Shown: in pieces, positions 1-8,620 of the stretch
Layout: every line of letters starts with the position of its first letter
How positions within the stretch are numbered: position 1 is the first letter of the stretch
Origin: an uncultured Christensenella sp.
GTDB taxonomy: Bacteria > Bacillota > Clostridia > Christensenellales > Borkfalkiaceae
NCBI GenBank assembly: GCA_905203015.1
Contig: CAJKUC010000001.1
Coordinates: 186,001-250,000 of the forward strand
Reading direction: 5' to 3'
Length of the DNA: 64,000 nt
Program-made: the position numbers and the translations under genes
The notes under the pieces: generated by a model
What the model was told of the DNA's origin: nothing
Databases searched by the model: none
What the model saw: the letters and a program-made list of their open reading frames with translations, nothing else

Positions 1-1
1 G

Positions 2-97
2 TTCCTGCTTGACGTAGCCGTACGTAAATTCAAATTCAAATGGATACACGAGATTATTGCCGATAAAAAGGAAAAACGTATCGCGCGTGAAAAGTGA
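2..97 (+). CDS. C-terminal end of an unidentified protein (partial)
   Basis: An open frame enters from the left edge and ends at a TGA at 95-97, leaving 31 codons. The visible tail is rich in Lys, Arg and aromatic residues (Phe-Lys-Phe-Lys-Trp) and looks like a cytosolic basic tail after a membrane segment. Its stop lies 17 bases before the start of the next gene, so the two are probably co-transcribed. The family cannot be named from this much sequence. Confidence 0.5.
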   Translation, partial: FLLDVAVRKFKFKWIHEIIADKKEKRIAREK

Positions 98-114
98 AAA
101 GGAGAAAAAACGGT

Positions 115-3100
115 ATGAAGAAATTACGATTATCATTTTTATTCGGCGTACTTTGCGCCTTCCTTTTCGCGCTCGCTTCCTGCGGTAAGTATACGCTGTC
201 CCGCCCGACGAGGGTGTATATCGACAGCGACGCGTTAATTCTGCATTGGGACGAGATCGACGGGGCGGATCGCTACGTGGTGAGCGTAAGCGGCAAAGAA
301 GAAGAAGTAAATAAAAACGAGTATTCTCTCGTTTCGCTGGAAGCGGGAGATTACGAACTGAAAGTGAAAGCGCGCGATAAAGACGAAAAATACAAGGAAT
401 CCGTATGGTCGGATACCGTGTCGTTTACGCGCGAAGCGGAATCGGGCGTGAGATATCGCCTCACAAACAATAAAACGGCGTACGAAGCCTACGGAATCGG
501 TTCGGCAAGCGGAGCAATCGTGATACCCGAAACGTATCGCGGAAAGCCCGTTACGAAAATCGCCGAAAAAGCGTTTTCCGGGGAGAACCGTTTAACGTCG
601 ATCGAAATCGGCGAAAACGTTACGGAACTGGGCGACCGCGCGTTCTTCATGTGCTCGAATCTTACGAACGTTACGTTCAAAGGCAACGTTTCGTCGTTCG
701 GCTCGTACGTGTTCCAGAGTTGCTCGAAACTGGAATCGATCGAACTTCCCGAAGGACTTACCGTGTTGCCGACGGACGCATTTTCGTATTGCAGAAGGCT
801 GGAAAGCGTGACTTTCCCGTCTACGCTTATGATGGTGAGCGACAATGCCTTTAAAGATTGTTCCGCGTTGAAATCCGTGGAATTTCCTTCCGCAACGTTG
901 ATTATCGGCTCGCAGGCGTTTCAGAACTGCACCGCGCTCGAAAACGTGAATCTCGGCGGAGTGCTGTCGGTGGGAACGTATGCGTTCAGCGGCGACATTG
1001 CGCTGCAAAACGTAAACTTTTCCAAAGTGCAGACGATCGGAAACTACGCGTTCAACGGTTGCACCGCTTTAACGGAAGCGGAAATTCCCGATACTGCCTC
1101 GTCAGTGGGCGAAGGCGTGTTTTACGATTGCACGGCGCTCGAAACGGCAAAAATCGGCAAAAACGTCACTGCAATCGGCGCGTTTGCGTTCTATAATACG
1201 AAACTGTGGAACGACGCGACGGATCTTGTGTATGCGGACAGATGGTGCGTAGGCTATAAGAGCGAGTCGGCACTGGACGAACTTCGTATCGCCGCGCCCA
1301 CATCTTCCACCACGAGAAAATATGCCGTGTGGAACGCGGATACCGTAGGTATCGCGGAACAGACGTTTATGATTCGCACCAGAAACGCGAGCGGCGGGTA
1401 CGATGTATCCGGCGATCCTACGATTTTGGTAGTGCAGATTCCGGAGAGGATGCGTTATATCGGCAAGAACGCGTTCCGTTCCGCCGTTAAACTGGTACAG
1501 GTGCAGATCGGTACGGGTGTGGAAAAGATCGGCGATTATGCGTTTGCGGGATGCGCCGCGTTGCAAAGCCTTCAGATGCCCGTAAACGGCGCGTCGCTGA
1601 AAGCGATCGGAAATTTCGCCTTTATGGGATCGGCGAAACTGAGCACGATCACCAATAATCTTCCCGATTCTTTGGAAGAAATCGGTACGCAGGCGTTTGT
1701 TGGTACGGCGATATGGCCGAAAAAAGATACGAACGGCATTGTGTATTCTCCCGATAAGAAATGGGCGCTGGGCGTGAGCGGCACGGTGAAAGAGGCGAAT
1801 ATTCTGGAAGGAACGGTGGGCGTCGCCAAGTACGCGTTCTATAAGAGCGAAAGCATTACGGCGGCTTCTTTCCCCGAATCGTTGCAATATGTGAATTACG
1901 GTGCGTTTTATCAGTGTAAGGTGCTTACGACGGTGAGTTTTGCGGATTGCAGAGATTTCAGATCTCTCGGCGCGTATGCGTTTTATCAGTGTGCGGCGCT
2001 GGAATCGGCAACTCTTCCCGGGAAGTTGAAAACGTTGGAATCTTCCACGTTTTCGGGTTGTCCGTCGCTTTCGGCGCTGAACGTGGGCTCGATGAAAAAC
2101 ACGTTGCCCACCACGCTGGAAAGCATCGGCGATTACGCTTTTTCCAATTGCACTTCTCTTACGGCGTTAACCATGCCCGATTCGCTTCGTTCGATCGGCG
2201 CGTATGCGTTCAATAGTTCTGGTATCGTGAATCTTGTCCTCGGAAAGAACGTGGATACGATCGGCGATCGCGCGTTCAGAAACAACGCGAATCTTACGAA
2301 CGTGGATTTCGGGGATTCGCTGACGTCGGTAGGTTCGCGCGCGTTCTATAACTGCACGGCGCTGCAAAAAGTGATTTTTCCGGATACCATGCTGTCGGTG
2401 GGCGATTATGCGTTTTACGGCTGCACGGCGGTGGACGAAATTACGCTGAACGAAGGGCTTCTCTCGATCGGCAGATATTCGTTCTTCGGCTGTTCTGGCG
2501 TTATGGTGCTTACTTTCCCGTCTACGCTCGAAAGCATCGGCGATCACGCGTTCCGCGCTTGCTCCGCGCTACAAAGCATCATTATTCCCTCTTCCGTAGA
2601 GACGATCGGCAAACACGTGTTCTTCGCGTGCAGGGAAGCGACGATTTTTGCCGAAGCGGAATCCGCGCCCGAAGGTTTTGACGCGATGTGGAATTCTTCC
2701 TATCGCCCCGTGGTGTGGGGATGCTCGCTTTCGTGGGATAAAACGTATGTGGTTTCCGTAACGAAAAACGAGAAAACCGTTTCGTACGCCACGGAGAAAA
2801 ATCCCGTGGGCTCGCCCATAAGAGACGGATATAGTTTTTCCGGCTGGACGAGCGTACAGGGCGGCGCGACGGCGGAATATGCTCCCGCGGAAATCGTTTC
2901 CGTGCCCGACGGCACTACGTTGTATGCCGTATGGGGCGATCCCGACGAAAAAGGCAGAACGTACGTTCAATCCGATGTTTCCATGGAATGGACGAGCGAA
3001 GAGGCGAAAGAAGCATTTCTCGGGCAAATGAAAATGACGGAAGAGCAATTTCTGGCATATCTCCGCCTTGCGCAATTCAGGATTTCTTTCGGCTACGACG

Positions 3101-3330
3101 GAACGGTGAAAGCCGCGTACATTGTTTCGGAAGAAACGGCGTACTATAAGAACGAAAACGGCGTTCTTACGTTCTATGCTACGGCGGAGGACATGGCGAA
3201 CGGTAATCGGATTACCGATGAAAATTCACTGTTTACGGGAACGTTCACCATTTCGGAAGATATGAACACGCTTACGATTGTGGATGCGGACGAAGAAAAC
3301 GGTGTGGCGATAACGATGGTGTTTCATTAA
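115..3330 (+). CDS. BspA-type leucine-rich-repeat surface lipoprotein
   Basis: Predicted cell-surface lipoprotein of 1071 aa. The chosen ATG has AAGGAG ten bases upstream; an in-frame GTG at 94 overlaps the previous gene and lacks such a site. Residues 1-23 form a lipoprotein signal with lipobox Leu-Ala-Ser-Cys (Cys23). Residues about 30-105 look like a fibronectin type III domain. Residues about 115-860 are tandem BspA-type LRR_5 units with the recurring pattern I-G-x-x-A-F-x-x-C-x-x-L. Residues about 890-950 match an InlB B-repeat (the GYxFxGW and LYAVWG hallmarks). The last ~120 residues form a separate beta-rich domain. Relatives act in adhesion or host interaction; no substrate can be inferred. 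A second BspA-repeat protein lies at the other end of the window. Confidence 0.85.
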   Translation: MKKLRLSFLFGVLCAFLFALASCGKYTLSRPTRVYIDSDALILHWDEIDGADRYVVSVSGKEEEVNKNEYSLVSLEAGDYELKVKARDKDEKYKESVWSDTVSFTREAESGVRYRLTNNKTAYEAYGIGSASGAIVIPETYRGKPVTKIAEKAFSGENRLTSIEIGENVTELGDRAFFMCSNLTNVTFKGNVSSFGSYVFQSCSKLESIELPEGLTVLPTDAFSYCRRLESVTFPSTLMMVSDNAFKDCSALKSVEFPSATLIIGSQAFQNCTALENVNLGGVLSVGTYAFSGDIALQNVNFSKVQTIGNYAFNGCTALTEAEIPDTASSVGEGVFYDCTALETAKIGKNVTAIGAFAFYNTKLWNDATDLVYADRWCVGYKSESALDELRIAAPTSSTTRKYAVWNADTVGIAEQTFMIRTRNASGGYDVSGDPTILVVQIPERMRYIGKNAFRSAVKLVQVQIGTGVEKIGDYAFAGCAALQSLQMPVNGASLKAIGNFAFMGSAKLSTITNNLPDSLEEIGTQAFVGTAIWPKKDTNGIVYSPDKKWALGVSGTVKEANILEGTVGVAKYAFYKSESITAASFPESLQYVNYGAFYQCKVLTTVSFADCRDFRSLGAYAFYQCAALESATLPGKLKTLESSTFSGCPSLSALNVGSMKNTLPTTLESIGDYAFSNCTSLTALTMPDSLRSIGAYAFNSSGIVNLVLGKNVDTIGDRAFRNNANLTNVDFGDSLTSVGSRAFYNCTALQKVIFPDTMLSVGDYAFYGCTAVDEITLNEGLLSIGRYSFFGCSGVMVLTFPSTLESIGDHAFRACSALQSIIIPSSVETIGKHVFFACREATIFAEAESAPEGFDAMWNSSYRPVVWGCSLSWDKTYVVSVTKNEKTVSYATEKNPVGSPIRDGYSFSGWTSVQGGATAEYAPAEIVSVPDGTTLYAVWGDPDEKGRTYVQSDVSMEWTSEEAKEAFLGQMKMTEEQFLAYLRLAQFRISFGYDGTVKAAYIVSEETAYYKNENGVLTFYATAEDMANGNRITDENSLFTGTFTISEDMNTLTIVDADEENGVAITMVFH

Positions 3331-3351
3331 ACCGAAACAATAAAAAACACG

Positions 3352-3390
3352 ATACGGCTTGCGGGAATATTTCCGGCAAGCCGTATTTTT
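3352..3390 (+). terminator. Rho-independent terminator after the BspA lipoprotein gene
   Basis: The 11-bp perfect arms ATACGGCTTGC and GCAAGCCGTAT (3352-3362 and 3376-3386) are followed by a run of five T. It ends the transcript of the first operon just before the promoter of the DUF3737 gene. Confidence 0.85.
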
Positions 3391-3461
3391 GCAAACGGAT
3401 ATTGCGAAAAAGAGCGTATGTGAAAATCGGGTAAAAAAATATTAAAATATTTACGAACGGT

Positions 3462-3490
3462 TTGATTTGTGCGGAAAAACGTGATATAAT
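3462..3490 (+). promoter_or_regulatory. Sigma-A promoter for the DUF3737-MATE operon
   Basis: TTGATT at 3462-3467 and TATAAT at 3485-3490 are separated by 17 bases, about 47 bases before the ATG at 3537. Confidence 0.75.
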
Positions 3491-3536
3491 ACAGGCAAAA
3501 AGAATAAGCGGAAACATTTTTACGGAGGATAAAACG

Positions 3537-4490
3537 ATGACGATCATAAAAGACGCGACGTTTTCGGAAGAACGCGCGCTGTATAATCTGCATGACGCAA
3601 CGGTGAAAAATTGCCGTTTCGCGGGCGAGGAAGACGGCGAATCCGCGATGAAAGAGAGCGGCAAACTGCGTGTGGAAGATTGCTATTTCGATCTTCGTTA
3701 TCCGCTCTGGCACGTAAAAGGGGCTACGCTGCTTCGCAACGTGATGACGGAAAATTGCCGCGCGGCGATCTGGTATTCTTCGGATATTTCCGTTTTCGAT
3801 TGCGAAATGAAAGGGATAAAAGCCGTGCGGGAATGTAAAAACGTAACGATCGAAAATACCGACGTCGTTTCGCCCGAATTCGGCTGGAAGAGCAGAAATA
3901 TCCGTGTGACGGGCGGTTCGATCGTTTCGGAATACGCGTTTCTCCTTTCGGAAAACATCGTGGCGAGCGGATTGAAATTTCAGGGAAAATATTCCTTTCA
4001 GTACGTGCAGAACGCGCGCTTTTCGCGTTGCAGATTCGATACGAAAGACGCGTTCTGGCATACGAAAAACGTAACGGTGAAAGATAGTATCATTAAAGGC
4101 GAATATCTCGGCTGGTATTCCGAAAACTTAACGTTGATCCGTTGCAAAATCATCGGCACGCAGCCGCTTTGTTACTGCAAGGGGCTGAAACTTGTGGATT
4201 GCACCACGGAAGAATGCGATTTGTCGTTTGAATACAGCGACGTGAACGCTTCGATCAGCGGCGGCATAGTCAGCGTGAAAAATCCGAAGAGCGGCAAGAT
4301 CGTGGCGGATTCTATCGGGAAAATCATACTGAAAAATTCCGTGATGAAATGCAAGGCGAAAATTCTCGTGCGTACGGCAAAAGATAAGGCGAAAAATAAG
4401 GCGAAAGATAAAGAAAAAGGCGGGAAAAACGCCGTAAAATCCGCCGCGGAAAAAAAGAGCGGCGAAATAAAAGGAAAAGACGGTGAATAA
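3537..4490 (+). CDS. DUF3737 family right-handed beta-helix protein
   Basis: A 317-aa protein whose residues 1-275 match the DUF3737 pattern: short rungs such as L-x-D-C-x-F, W-Y-S-S/E-N and C-K-N-V-T-I that would stack into a parallel beta-helix. No signal peptide is visible, so it is probably cytosolic. The start ATG has GGAGG at 3524-3528 and follows a good promoter. The C-terminus (about 280-317) is a Lys-rich low-complexity tail with repeated Lys-Ala-Lys-(Asn/Asp)-Lys units. Its last eight bases overlap the start of the MATE gene, which implies translational coupling. The biochemical role of the family is not established, and a link to the exported compound of the MATE protein would be speculation. 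Confidence 0.8.
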   Translation: MTIIKDATFSEERALYNLHDATVKNCRFAGEEDGESAMKESGKLRVEDCYFDLRYPLWHVKGATLLRNVMTENCRAAIWYSSDISVFDCEMKGIKAVRECKNVTIENTDVVSPEFGWKSRNIRVTGGSIVSEYAFLLSENIVASGLKFQGKYSFQYVQNARFSRCRFDTKDAFWHTKNVTVKDSIIKGEYLGWYSENLTLIRCKIIGTQPLCYCKGLKLVDCTTEECDLSFEYSDVNASISGGIVSVKNPKSGKIVADSIGKIILKNSVMKCKAKILVRTAKDKAKNKAKDKEKGGKNAVKSAAEKKSGEIKGKDGE

Positions 4491-5886
4491 TTCTACGGAG
4501 CGGCTCGGAACGGGAAAGATTCTGCCGCTCGTTTTCCGTCTTACGATTCCCGCGGTGATCGCGCAACTGATCACGTTTTTGTATAACGCGGTGGATCGTA
4601 TCTACGTGGCGAAAATCGGAGGGAGCGGCACCGACGCGCTCGCCGCGATCGGCGTGGTGCTGCCCGTCACCCTGATCGTGCAGGCGTTTGCGAATCTTCT
4701 CGGATTGGGCGGTTCGCCGCGCGCAAGCATGAAATTCGGCGAGGGGGACGAGGCGGAAGCGAATAAAATTTTCAATACGTCCGTTTCGCTTGCGTTCGTC
4801 ACGGGGATAGCGATCGGCGCGCTGTGCTTCATCTTTGCGCGGAATATCGTGAAGGCGTTCGGCTGCCCGCCGTCGGCGGAAGATTTTGCCGTGCGATATT
4901 TAAAAATCTATTCGTGCGGCACTCTGTTCGTGATCCTTGCGCAGGGGCTGAATCCGTTCATTACGGCGCAGGGCGCGTCGCTTACGGCAATGCTTTCCGT
5001 GGGGATCGGCGCACTTTTAAACGTCGCTCTCGATCCTCTGTTTATCTTTGTTTTCGATATGGGCATAGCGGGGGCGAGCCTTGCCACGGTGCTTTCGCAG
5101 TTTGTTTCGTTCGTATGGATTTTCTGTTTTTTAGGCTCGCGAAAAAGCGCGTTTAAATTCCGCATATCCGAAATGAAATGGGAAAAACGCCGTATTGCGG
5201 GGATATTGTCGCTGGGCGTTTCGCCGTTCGTGATGACGATTACGGAATGCGCGATTCAGATCGTTTTCAACGTAAATCTGAATCGGGCGACGGGCGGAAA
5301 CGAAGATTATACCGCGGCGCTCACCATTATGCTTTCCGCACTTCAGTTGATTTCTTTGCCTTTGAACGGACTCGGCTTCGGAATGCAGCCGTTTGTGAGT
5401 TATAATTACGGGCAGGGGAACGAAAAACGGCTGAAAGAGGGCATCCGCGACGTAACGATCATAGCGTTCGTATTCGCTCTGGCGGTGTGGAGCGTATCGC
5501 TCGCCGCGCCGCAGATTTACGCCCGCGCGTTTTCCGCAAGCGAGAGCGTGAGCGGGATCGTTACCTCCTACGCGCCGTATTTTCTGATGGGCTCGATTAT
5601 GTTTTTCGTGCAGATGACGTTGCAGAACGTAAACGTCGCGCTGGGGCAGGCGCGTTCCGCATTGCTGCTGGCGGTGCTGCGGAAGGTGGTGATTCTGATT
5701 CCGCTGTGCTTTATTCTTACGAACGCCGTCGGATTCAAAGGCGTATATCTTTCGGAGGGGATCGCCGATTTTATCGCGGGAGCGATCACGTCCGCGGTAT
5801 TTCTTGTCACTTTCCCGAAAGTGTTTAAAAAACGCGCCGAAGAAGTGCGTGCGGAAAAAACGAAAGAGGAAAAAGCGGAAAACTGA
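4483..5886 (+). CDS. MATE family multidrug/Na+ antiporter
   Basis: A 467-aa polytopic membrane protein of the MatE family, in its usual size range. The N-terminus has the typical short amphipathic lead (G-K-I-L-P-L-V-F-R-L-T-I-P-A), followed by about twelve hydrophobic segments in two halves. The F-N-x-G/Q-G-N-E-type loop (YNYGQGNE, about residue 307) resembles the one before TM8 in DinF/NorM-like members. The start is a GTG inside the end of the DUF3737 gene, with AAGGA about 10 bases upstream. Relatives export cationic drugs or metabolites against Na+ or H+. The substrate cannot be told from sequence, and the charged Glu/Lys C-terminal tail is unremarkable. Confidence 0.88.
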   Translation: MNNSTERLGTGKILPLVFRLTIPAVIAQLITFLYNAVDRIYVAKIGGSGTDALAAIGVVLPVTLIVQAFANLLGLGGSPRASMKFGEGDEAEANKIFNTSVSLAFVTGIAIGALCFIFARNIVKAFGCPPSAEDFAVRYLKIYSCGTLFVILAQGLNPFITAQGASLTAMLSVGIGALLNVALDPLFIFVFDMGIAGASLATVLSQFVSFVWIFCFLGSRKSAFKFRISEMKWEKRRIAGILSLGVSPFVMTITECAIQIVFNVNLNRATGGNEDYTAALTIMLSALQLISLPLNGLGFGMQPFVSYNYGQGNEKRLKEGIRDVTIIAFVFALAVWSVSLAAPQIYARAFSASESVSGIVTSYAPYFLMGSIMFFVQMTLQNVNVALGQARSALLLAVLRKVVILIPLCFILTNAVGFKGVYLSEGIADFIAGAITSAVFLVTFPKVFKKRAEEVRAEKTKEEKAEN

Positions 5887-5914
5887 AAGGCAATGCCGCG
5901 CAGAATAAAAAACG

Positions 5915-5949
5915 GCCGTGAGGCGAACGAACTTCGTTCACCTCACGGC
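5915..5949 (+). terminator. Hairpin after the MATE gene, probable terminator
   Basis: GCCGTGAGG (5915-5923) pairs with CCTCACGGC (5941-5949), extended inside by GAACGAA/TTCGTTC. It is followed only by TGTTTAT, so the U-tract is weak. Confidence 0.6.
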
Positions 5950-6132
5950 TGTTTATATGGCGATGCATGTATACAGAGTGCGGCGGTTGCCGACGAAGAC
6001 ATGCGAACGATTCGTTTTACGCGTTTTTTTGCGACTCATATTTTGACAGAATCGATTCTATGGCTTTGCATACGCTTTGCACCCGTTTCACGTTTTCTAT
6101 CACGTATTCCCGTTCGTCCGAGCAGCGCAGAA

Positions 6133-6237
6133 ACAGTGAATTTCCGCAAATTCGAGAATCTTAAAACGATCTGCGATATACTGGAATGTACGCCTAACGA
6201 TTTATTCGTGGAATATTACCGCCCGAAACAAGATTGA
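6133..6237 (+). pseudogene. Remnant of a small XRE/Cro-type helix-turn-helix regulator
   Basis: The last ~34 codons before a TGA read as the C-terminal helices of a short Cro/CI-type regulator: L-K-T-I-C-D-I-L-E-C-T-P-N-D-L-F, the standard ending of this family. The preceding in-frame sequence no longer resembles the first three helices of the domain, and no plausible start with a ribosome site precedes it. It is therefore read as a degraded gene. A disordered, divergent intact regulator is less likely. Confidence 0.5.
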
Positions 6238-6274
6238 ACGGGCTAAAGCGGGCGAAACAGATAAAAAAGAAAAA

Positions 6275-6312
6275 ACGAGATCCGAAGCAAGCCGTCGTGA
6301 TCTCGTTTTTTT
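6275..6312 (+). terminator. Rho-independent terminator
   Basis: ACGAGATC (6275-6282) pairs with GATCTCGT (6299-6306), followed by seven T. An A-run on the left could make it work on the minus strand for the kinase-like gene as well. Confidence 0.7.
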
Positions 6313-6401
6313 AATCTTTTTTAAATCTGCGGAAATGCCGCGTAACCTGTAAAGGGCGTTTATCCGCAGGAAATCTTTCCTCAAAGCGAAAAGATGAAAT
6401 T

Positions 6402-7025
6402 TTATTTATTTTCGTACCATTTGCGTACGTATTGCGCGATGCAGGGCACGATCGAGGGAATATCCGCGTGCGATGTATTTACGCACAGATCGTAATTTTC
6501 GCGGTTGCCCCATTCCTTGCCGTAGAATAAGCCGTACAGTTTTTCTCTGCCTTTATCCACGGAGCGGATTTTTTTCAGAAGTTGTTTGTCCGTCAGATTT
6601 TCTCCGTTTTGTTCCTCGTATTTTTTGCAACGTTCCAGTTTACTCGCTTCGTCGGCGTAAACGAAGAGGCGAAAAGGGTTTTGCTCGCTTAAAATCAAAT
6701 CGGCGCATCTGCCTACGATCACGCAGTCCGTTTCCGCGAGTTTTTCGATGACTTCCCGCTGTGCGGCAAGAATTTTTTCCGTGATTCCCGAAGAAGAATA
6801 AGAGTATTCCGAAAACGTGTGCCCGAACGAAAGAAAGTTTCTCTGCATCGTGCCGTTTTCGAGAATCGTAGCCACGAAGCCCTCGGAAAAATCGCTTTTT
6901 TTCGCGATTTCCGTGATAATCGTTTTGTCGTAATAGGCGAAGCCCAGTTCGTCCGCAAGCCGTTTTCCCACTTCTCTGCCGCCGCTGCCGAATTCTCTGC
7001 CGACGGTTACTATTTTAGTAGCCAT
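6402..7025 (-). CDS. Cytidylate kinase-like family protein
   Basis: A 207-aa P-loop protein of the Cytidylate_kin2 family. The N-terminal G-R-E-F-G-S-G-G-R-E-V-G replaces the classical Walker A, and a later I-V-G-R-C-A-D-L-I-L segment is typical of this group. These proteins resemble CMP kinases, but many members have no proven substrate, so nucleotide phosphorylation is inferred. The start ATG is preceded on its strand by GGGAGG, and a perfect-consensus promoter lies upstream (7090-7118). It is transcribed divergently from the sugar-phosphate-isomerase-like gene. Length is normal and no key motif is missing. Confidence 0.82.
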   Translation of the reverse strand: MATKIVTVGREFGSGGREVGKRLADELGFAYYDKTIITEIAKKSDFSEGFVATILENGTMQRNFLSFGHTFSEYSYSSSGITEKILAAQREVIEKLAETDCVIVGRCADLILSEQNPFRLFVYADEASKLERCKKYEEQNGENLTDKQLLKKIRSVDKGREKLYGLFYGKEWGNRENYDLCVNTSHADIPSIVPCIAQYVRKWYENK

Positions 7026-7089
7026 ATTGTTTTAATTGCCTCCCGGATTCCGATCGGCGGCGTCGTTCGTCGCCGTATCTTATGGCAAT

Positions 7090-7118
7090 ATTATACGACG
7101 AAAAATCCGGATTGTCAA
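7090..7118 (-). promoter_or_regulatory. Perfect-consensus sigma-A promoter for the kinase-like gene
   Basis: Read on the minus strand, TTGACA (7113-7118) and TATAAT (7090-7095) are separated by 17 bases. The divergent promoter starts 52 bases away. Confidence 0.8.
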
Positions 7119-7169
7119 CGGGGAAAAAGAATTTTTTTTGCCCGTTGCGGAAAAATCCGCCGAAAAAAA

Positions 7170-7198
7170 TTGATAAAGAAGCGCGAAAGTGTTATAAT
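7170..7198 (+). promoter_or_regulatory. Sigma-A promoter for the isomerase-like gene
   Basis: TTGATA at 7170-7175 and TATAAT at 7193-7198 have a 17-base spacer and lie 31 bases before the ATG. Confidence 0.78.
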
Positions 7199-7229
7199 AG
7201 GCGTGAAAAAAACGGGCGGGAGAGAATAA

Positions 7230-8033
7230 ATGGAAATCGGAATATCCACCGCTTCGCTGTTTATGCGGCAATATAACGAAGACGCCGTGCAGACGATAAA
7301 TGGTCTCGGCGTCGGCACGTGCGAAGTGTTTCTGGAAACGTTTCGCGAATACCGCAGGGAATACGGCGAACTGATCAACGAAAAAAAGGGCACGCTGAAC
7401 GTAAATTCCGTACACCTTTTCACGACGAGCATAGAACCGCAACTTTTCAGCGACAACGATCGCACCAAAGGCGACGCGATGTATTTTTTAGACAGAGCGA
7501 TGGACGCGGCGAACGCTTTCGGCGCGAAGTACTACACGTTTCACGGAACGGCGCGCTATAAAAAGGCTTCCCGCAGCGGCGCGAACGATAATTTCGATAA
7601 AATCGCCGCGGCGATAGAGGACGCTCGTGTGCTTTGCGAAACACACGGCGTCGCGTTGTCGCTCGAAACGGTGGAATGGTCAACGTACAACCGCCCGGGG
7701 GTGTTCGGAGAAATTTCGGCGCGCTGCCCCGCGCTGTACGCCACGCCGGATATCAAACAGATCCGTCTTTCCGGGTATCCCGAAAGCGAGTATTTCAAGG
7801 AAATCGCGGGGCATATTTCGCACGTGCATGTATCCGATATAAACGAAGACGGGAAAACGTGCCTGCCCGGAAAGGGCACGTACGATTTCGATTCTCTCTT
7901 TTCCCGCCTTGCGGATACGGGTTTCGACGGCGCGGTGCTGATCGAAGCGTACAAAGACGATTATAAGGAAATTGCCGAACTGAAAGATTCGGCGGACTAT
8001 CTGAAAGAAATTTTATATAAGCGCGGATTCTGA
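7230..8033 (+). CDS. Sugar phosphate isomerase/epimerase-like TIM-barrel protein
   Basis: A 267-aa protein of the AP-endonuclease-2/xylose-isomerase-like TIM-barrel family. Visible metal-site elements are His in Y-Y-T-F-H-G, Glu in L-S-L-E-T-V, the H-V-H-V-S-D segment near residue 195 and Glu in V-L-I-E-A-Y near the C-terminus. Together these match the divalent-metal site of IolE/xylose-isomerase-like enzymes. The start has GGGAG seven bases upstream. It stands alone with its own promoter, so no pathway can be assigned from neighbours. An endonuclease IV role is less likely because the DNA-binding loops of Nfo are not recognisable. Confidence 0.8.
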   Translation: MEIGISTASLFMRQYNEDAVQTINGLGVGTCEVFLETFREYRREYGELINEKKGTLNVNSVHLFTTSIEPQLFSDNDRTKGDAMYFLDRAMDAANAFGAKYYTFHGTARYKKASRSGANDNFDKIAAAIEDARVLCETHGVALSLETVEWSTYNRPGVFGEISARCPALYATPDIKQIRLSGYPESEYFKEIAGHISHVHVSDINEDGKTCLPGKGTYDFDSLFSRLADTGFDGAVLIEAYKDDYKEIAELKDSADYLKEILYKRGF

Positions 8034-8243
8034 CGCTCCGGCGCGAAACCGGGGCGAAAATCGATATATGCACGTATGCCGATTCGTACACGTGCGGGCG
8101 GAAAACAAGCGGAGATTTGCGGAAAACGAAACGGAAAAACAGACGGAACGGCAGACGGCGAAATCACGGTATGCGCGAAATATGTCGGAAAAAGATTTTT
8201 TGCGTCGATTTTTGAAAAGGACGAAAAAACGGCATAAAAAGGC

Positions 8244-8272
8244 TTGACGGAAAGCGAAGAAATTGCTATAAT
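8244..8272 (+). promoter_or_regulatory. Sigma-A promoter for rpsU
   Basis: TTGACG at 8244-8249 and TATAAT at 8267-8272 have a 17-base spacer, 48 bases before the rpsU start. Confidence 0.8.
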
Positions 8273-8320
8273 TGAAAACGTAAAAATAAGGCGCGGTCGG
8301 CAAAGGAAGGTGAGAAAAGA

Positions 8321-8497
8321 ATGTCTACGGTAAAAGTCGGAGAGAACGAAAACGTTGAAAGCGCGTTGCGCCGTTTCAAGAGAAAGTGTTCCCGCGACGG
8401 CATTATCGGCGATCTTCGCAAGAAGGAATTTTACGAAAAACCTTCCGTAAGAAGAAAGAAGAAGTCGGAAGCCGCGAGAAAGAGAAACAAGAACTAA
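8321..8497 (+). CDS. rpsU: Small ribosomal subunit protein bS21
   Basis: A 58-aa basic protein with the complete S21 pattern: V-x-V-G-E-N-E at the start, A-L-R-R-F-K-R-K in the first helix, [12 protein letters not shown] at the end. It is a component of the 30S subunit near the anti-Shine-Dalgarno region of 16S rRNA. The ATG has a GGAAGGTGAG site just upstream. A dedicated promoter and a strong terminator bracket it, so it is largely a single-gene unit. In many Firmicutes rpsU precedes a yqeY gene; here the next gene is a different, unrecognised protein. Confidence 0.95.
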   Translation: MSTVKVGENENVESALRRFKRKCSRDGIIGDLRKKEFYEKPSVRRKKKSEAARKRNKN

Positions 8498-8504
8498 CAA
8501 ATGA

Positions 8505-8541
8505 AACTCACTTTTCAGAATAAGAAAAGTGAGTTTTTTCT
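8505..8541 (+). terminator. Rho-independent terminator after rpsU
   Basis: AACTCACTTTTC (8505-8516) pairs perfectly with GAAAAGTGAGTT (8524-8535), followed by a T-rich tract. Confidence 0.9.
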
Positions 8542-8620
8542 TGCGAAAAAAAGGGAAAAAACGCAAAAAACGTCGAAAAATTTTTCCGAAAAAACAAAAA
8601 GGGGATAAGAGGTGGATCGT

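Larger units (their letters stand above)
5950..6401. other. Decayed region between the MATE gene and the kinase-like gene
   Basis: No intact gene was found. It holds a regulator-like C-terminal fragment on the plus strand (6133-6237). On the minus strand at 6017-6160 there is a coding-looking 47-codon open stretch without a start codon, ending in Ser-Lys-Tyr-Glu-Ser-Gln-Lys-Asn-Ala. There is also one terminator at 6275-6312. It looks like a graveyard of short gene remnants. Confidence 0.5.
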
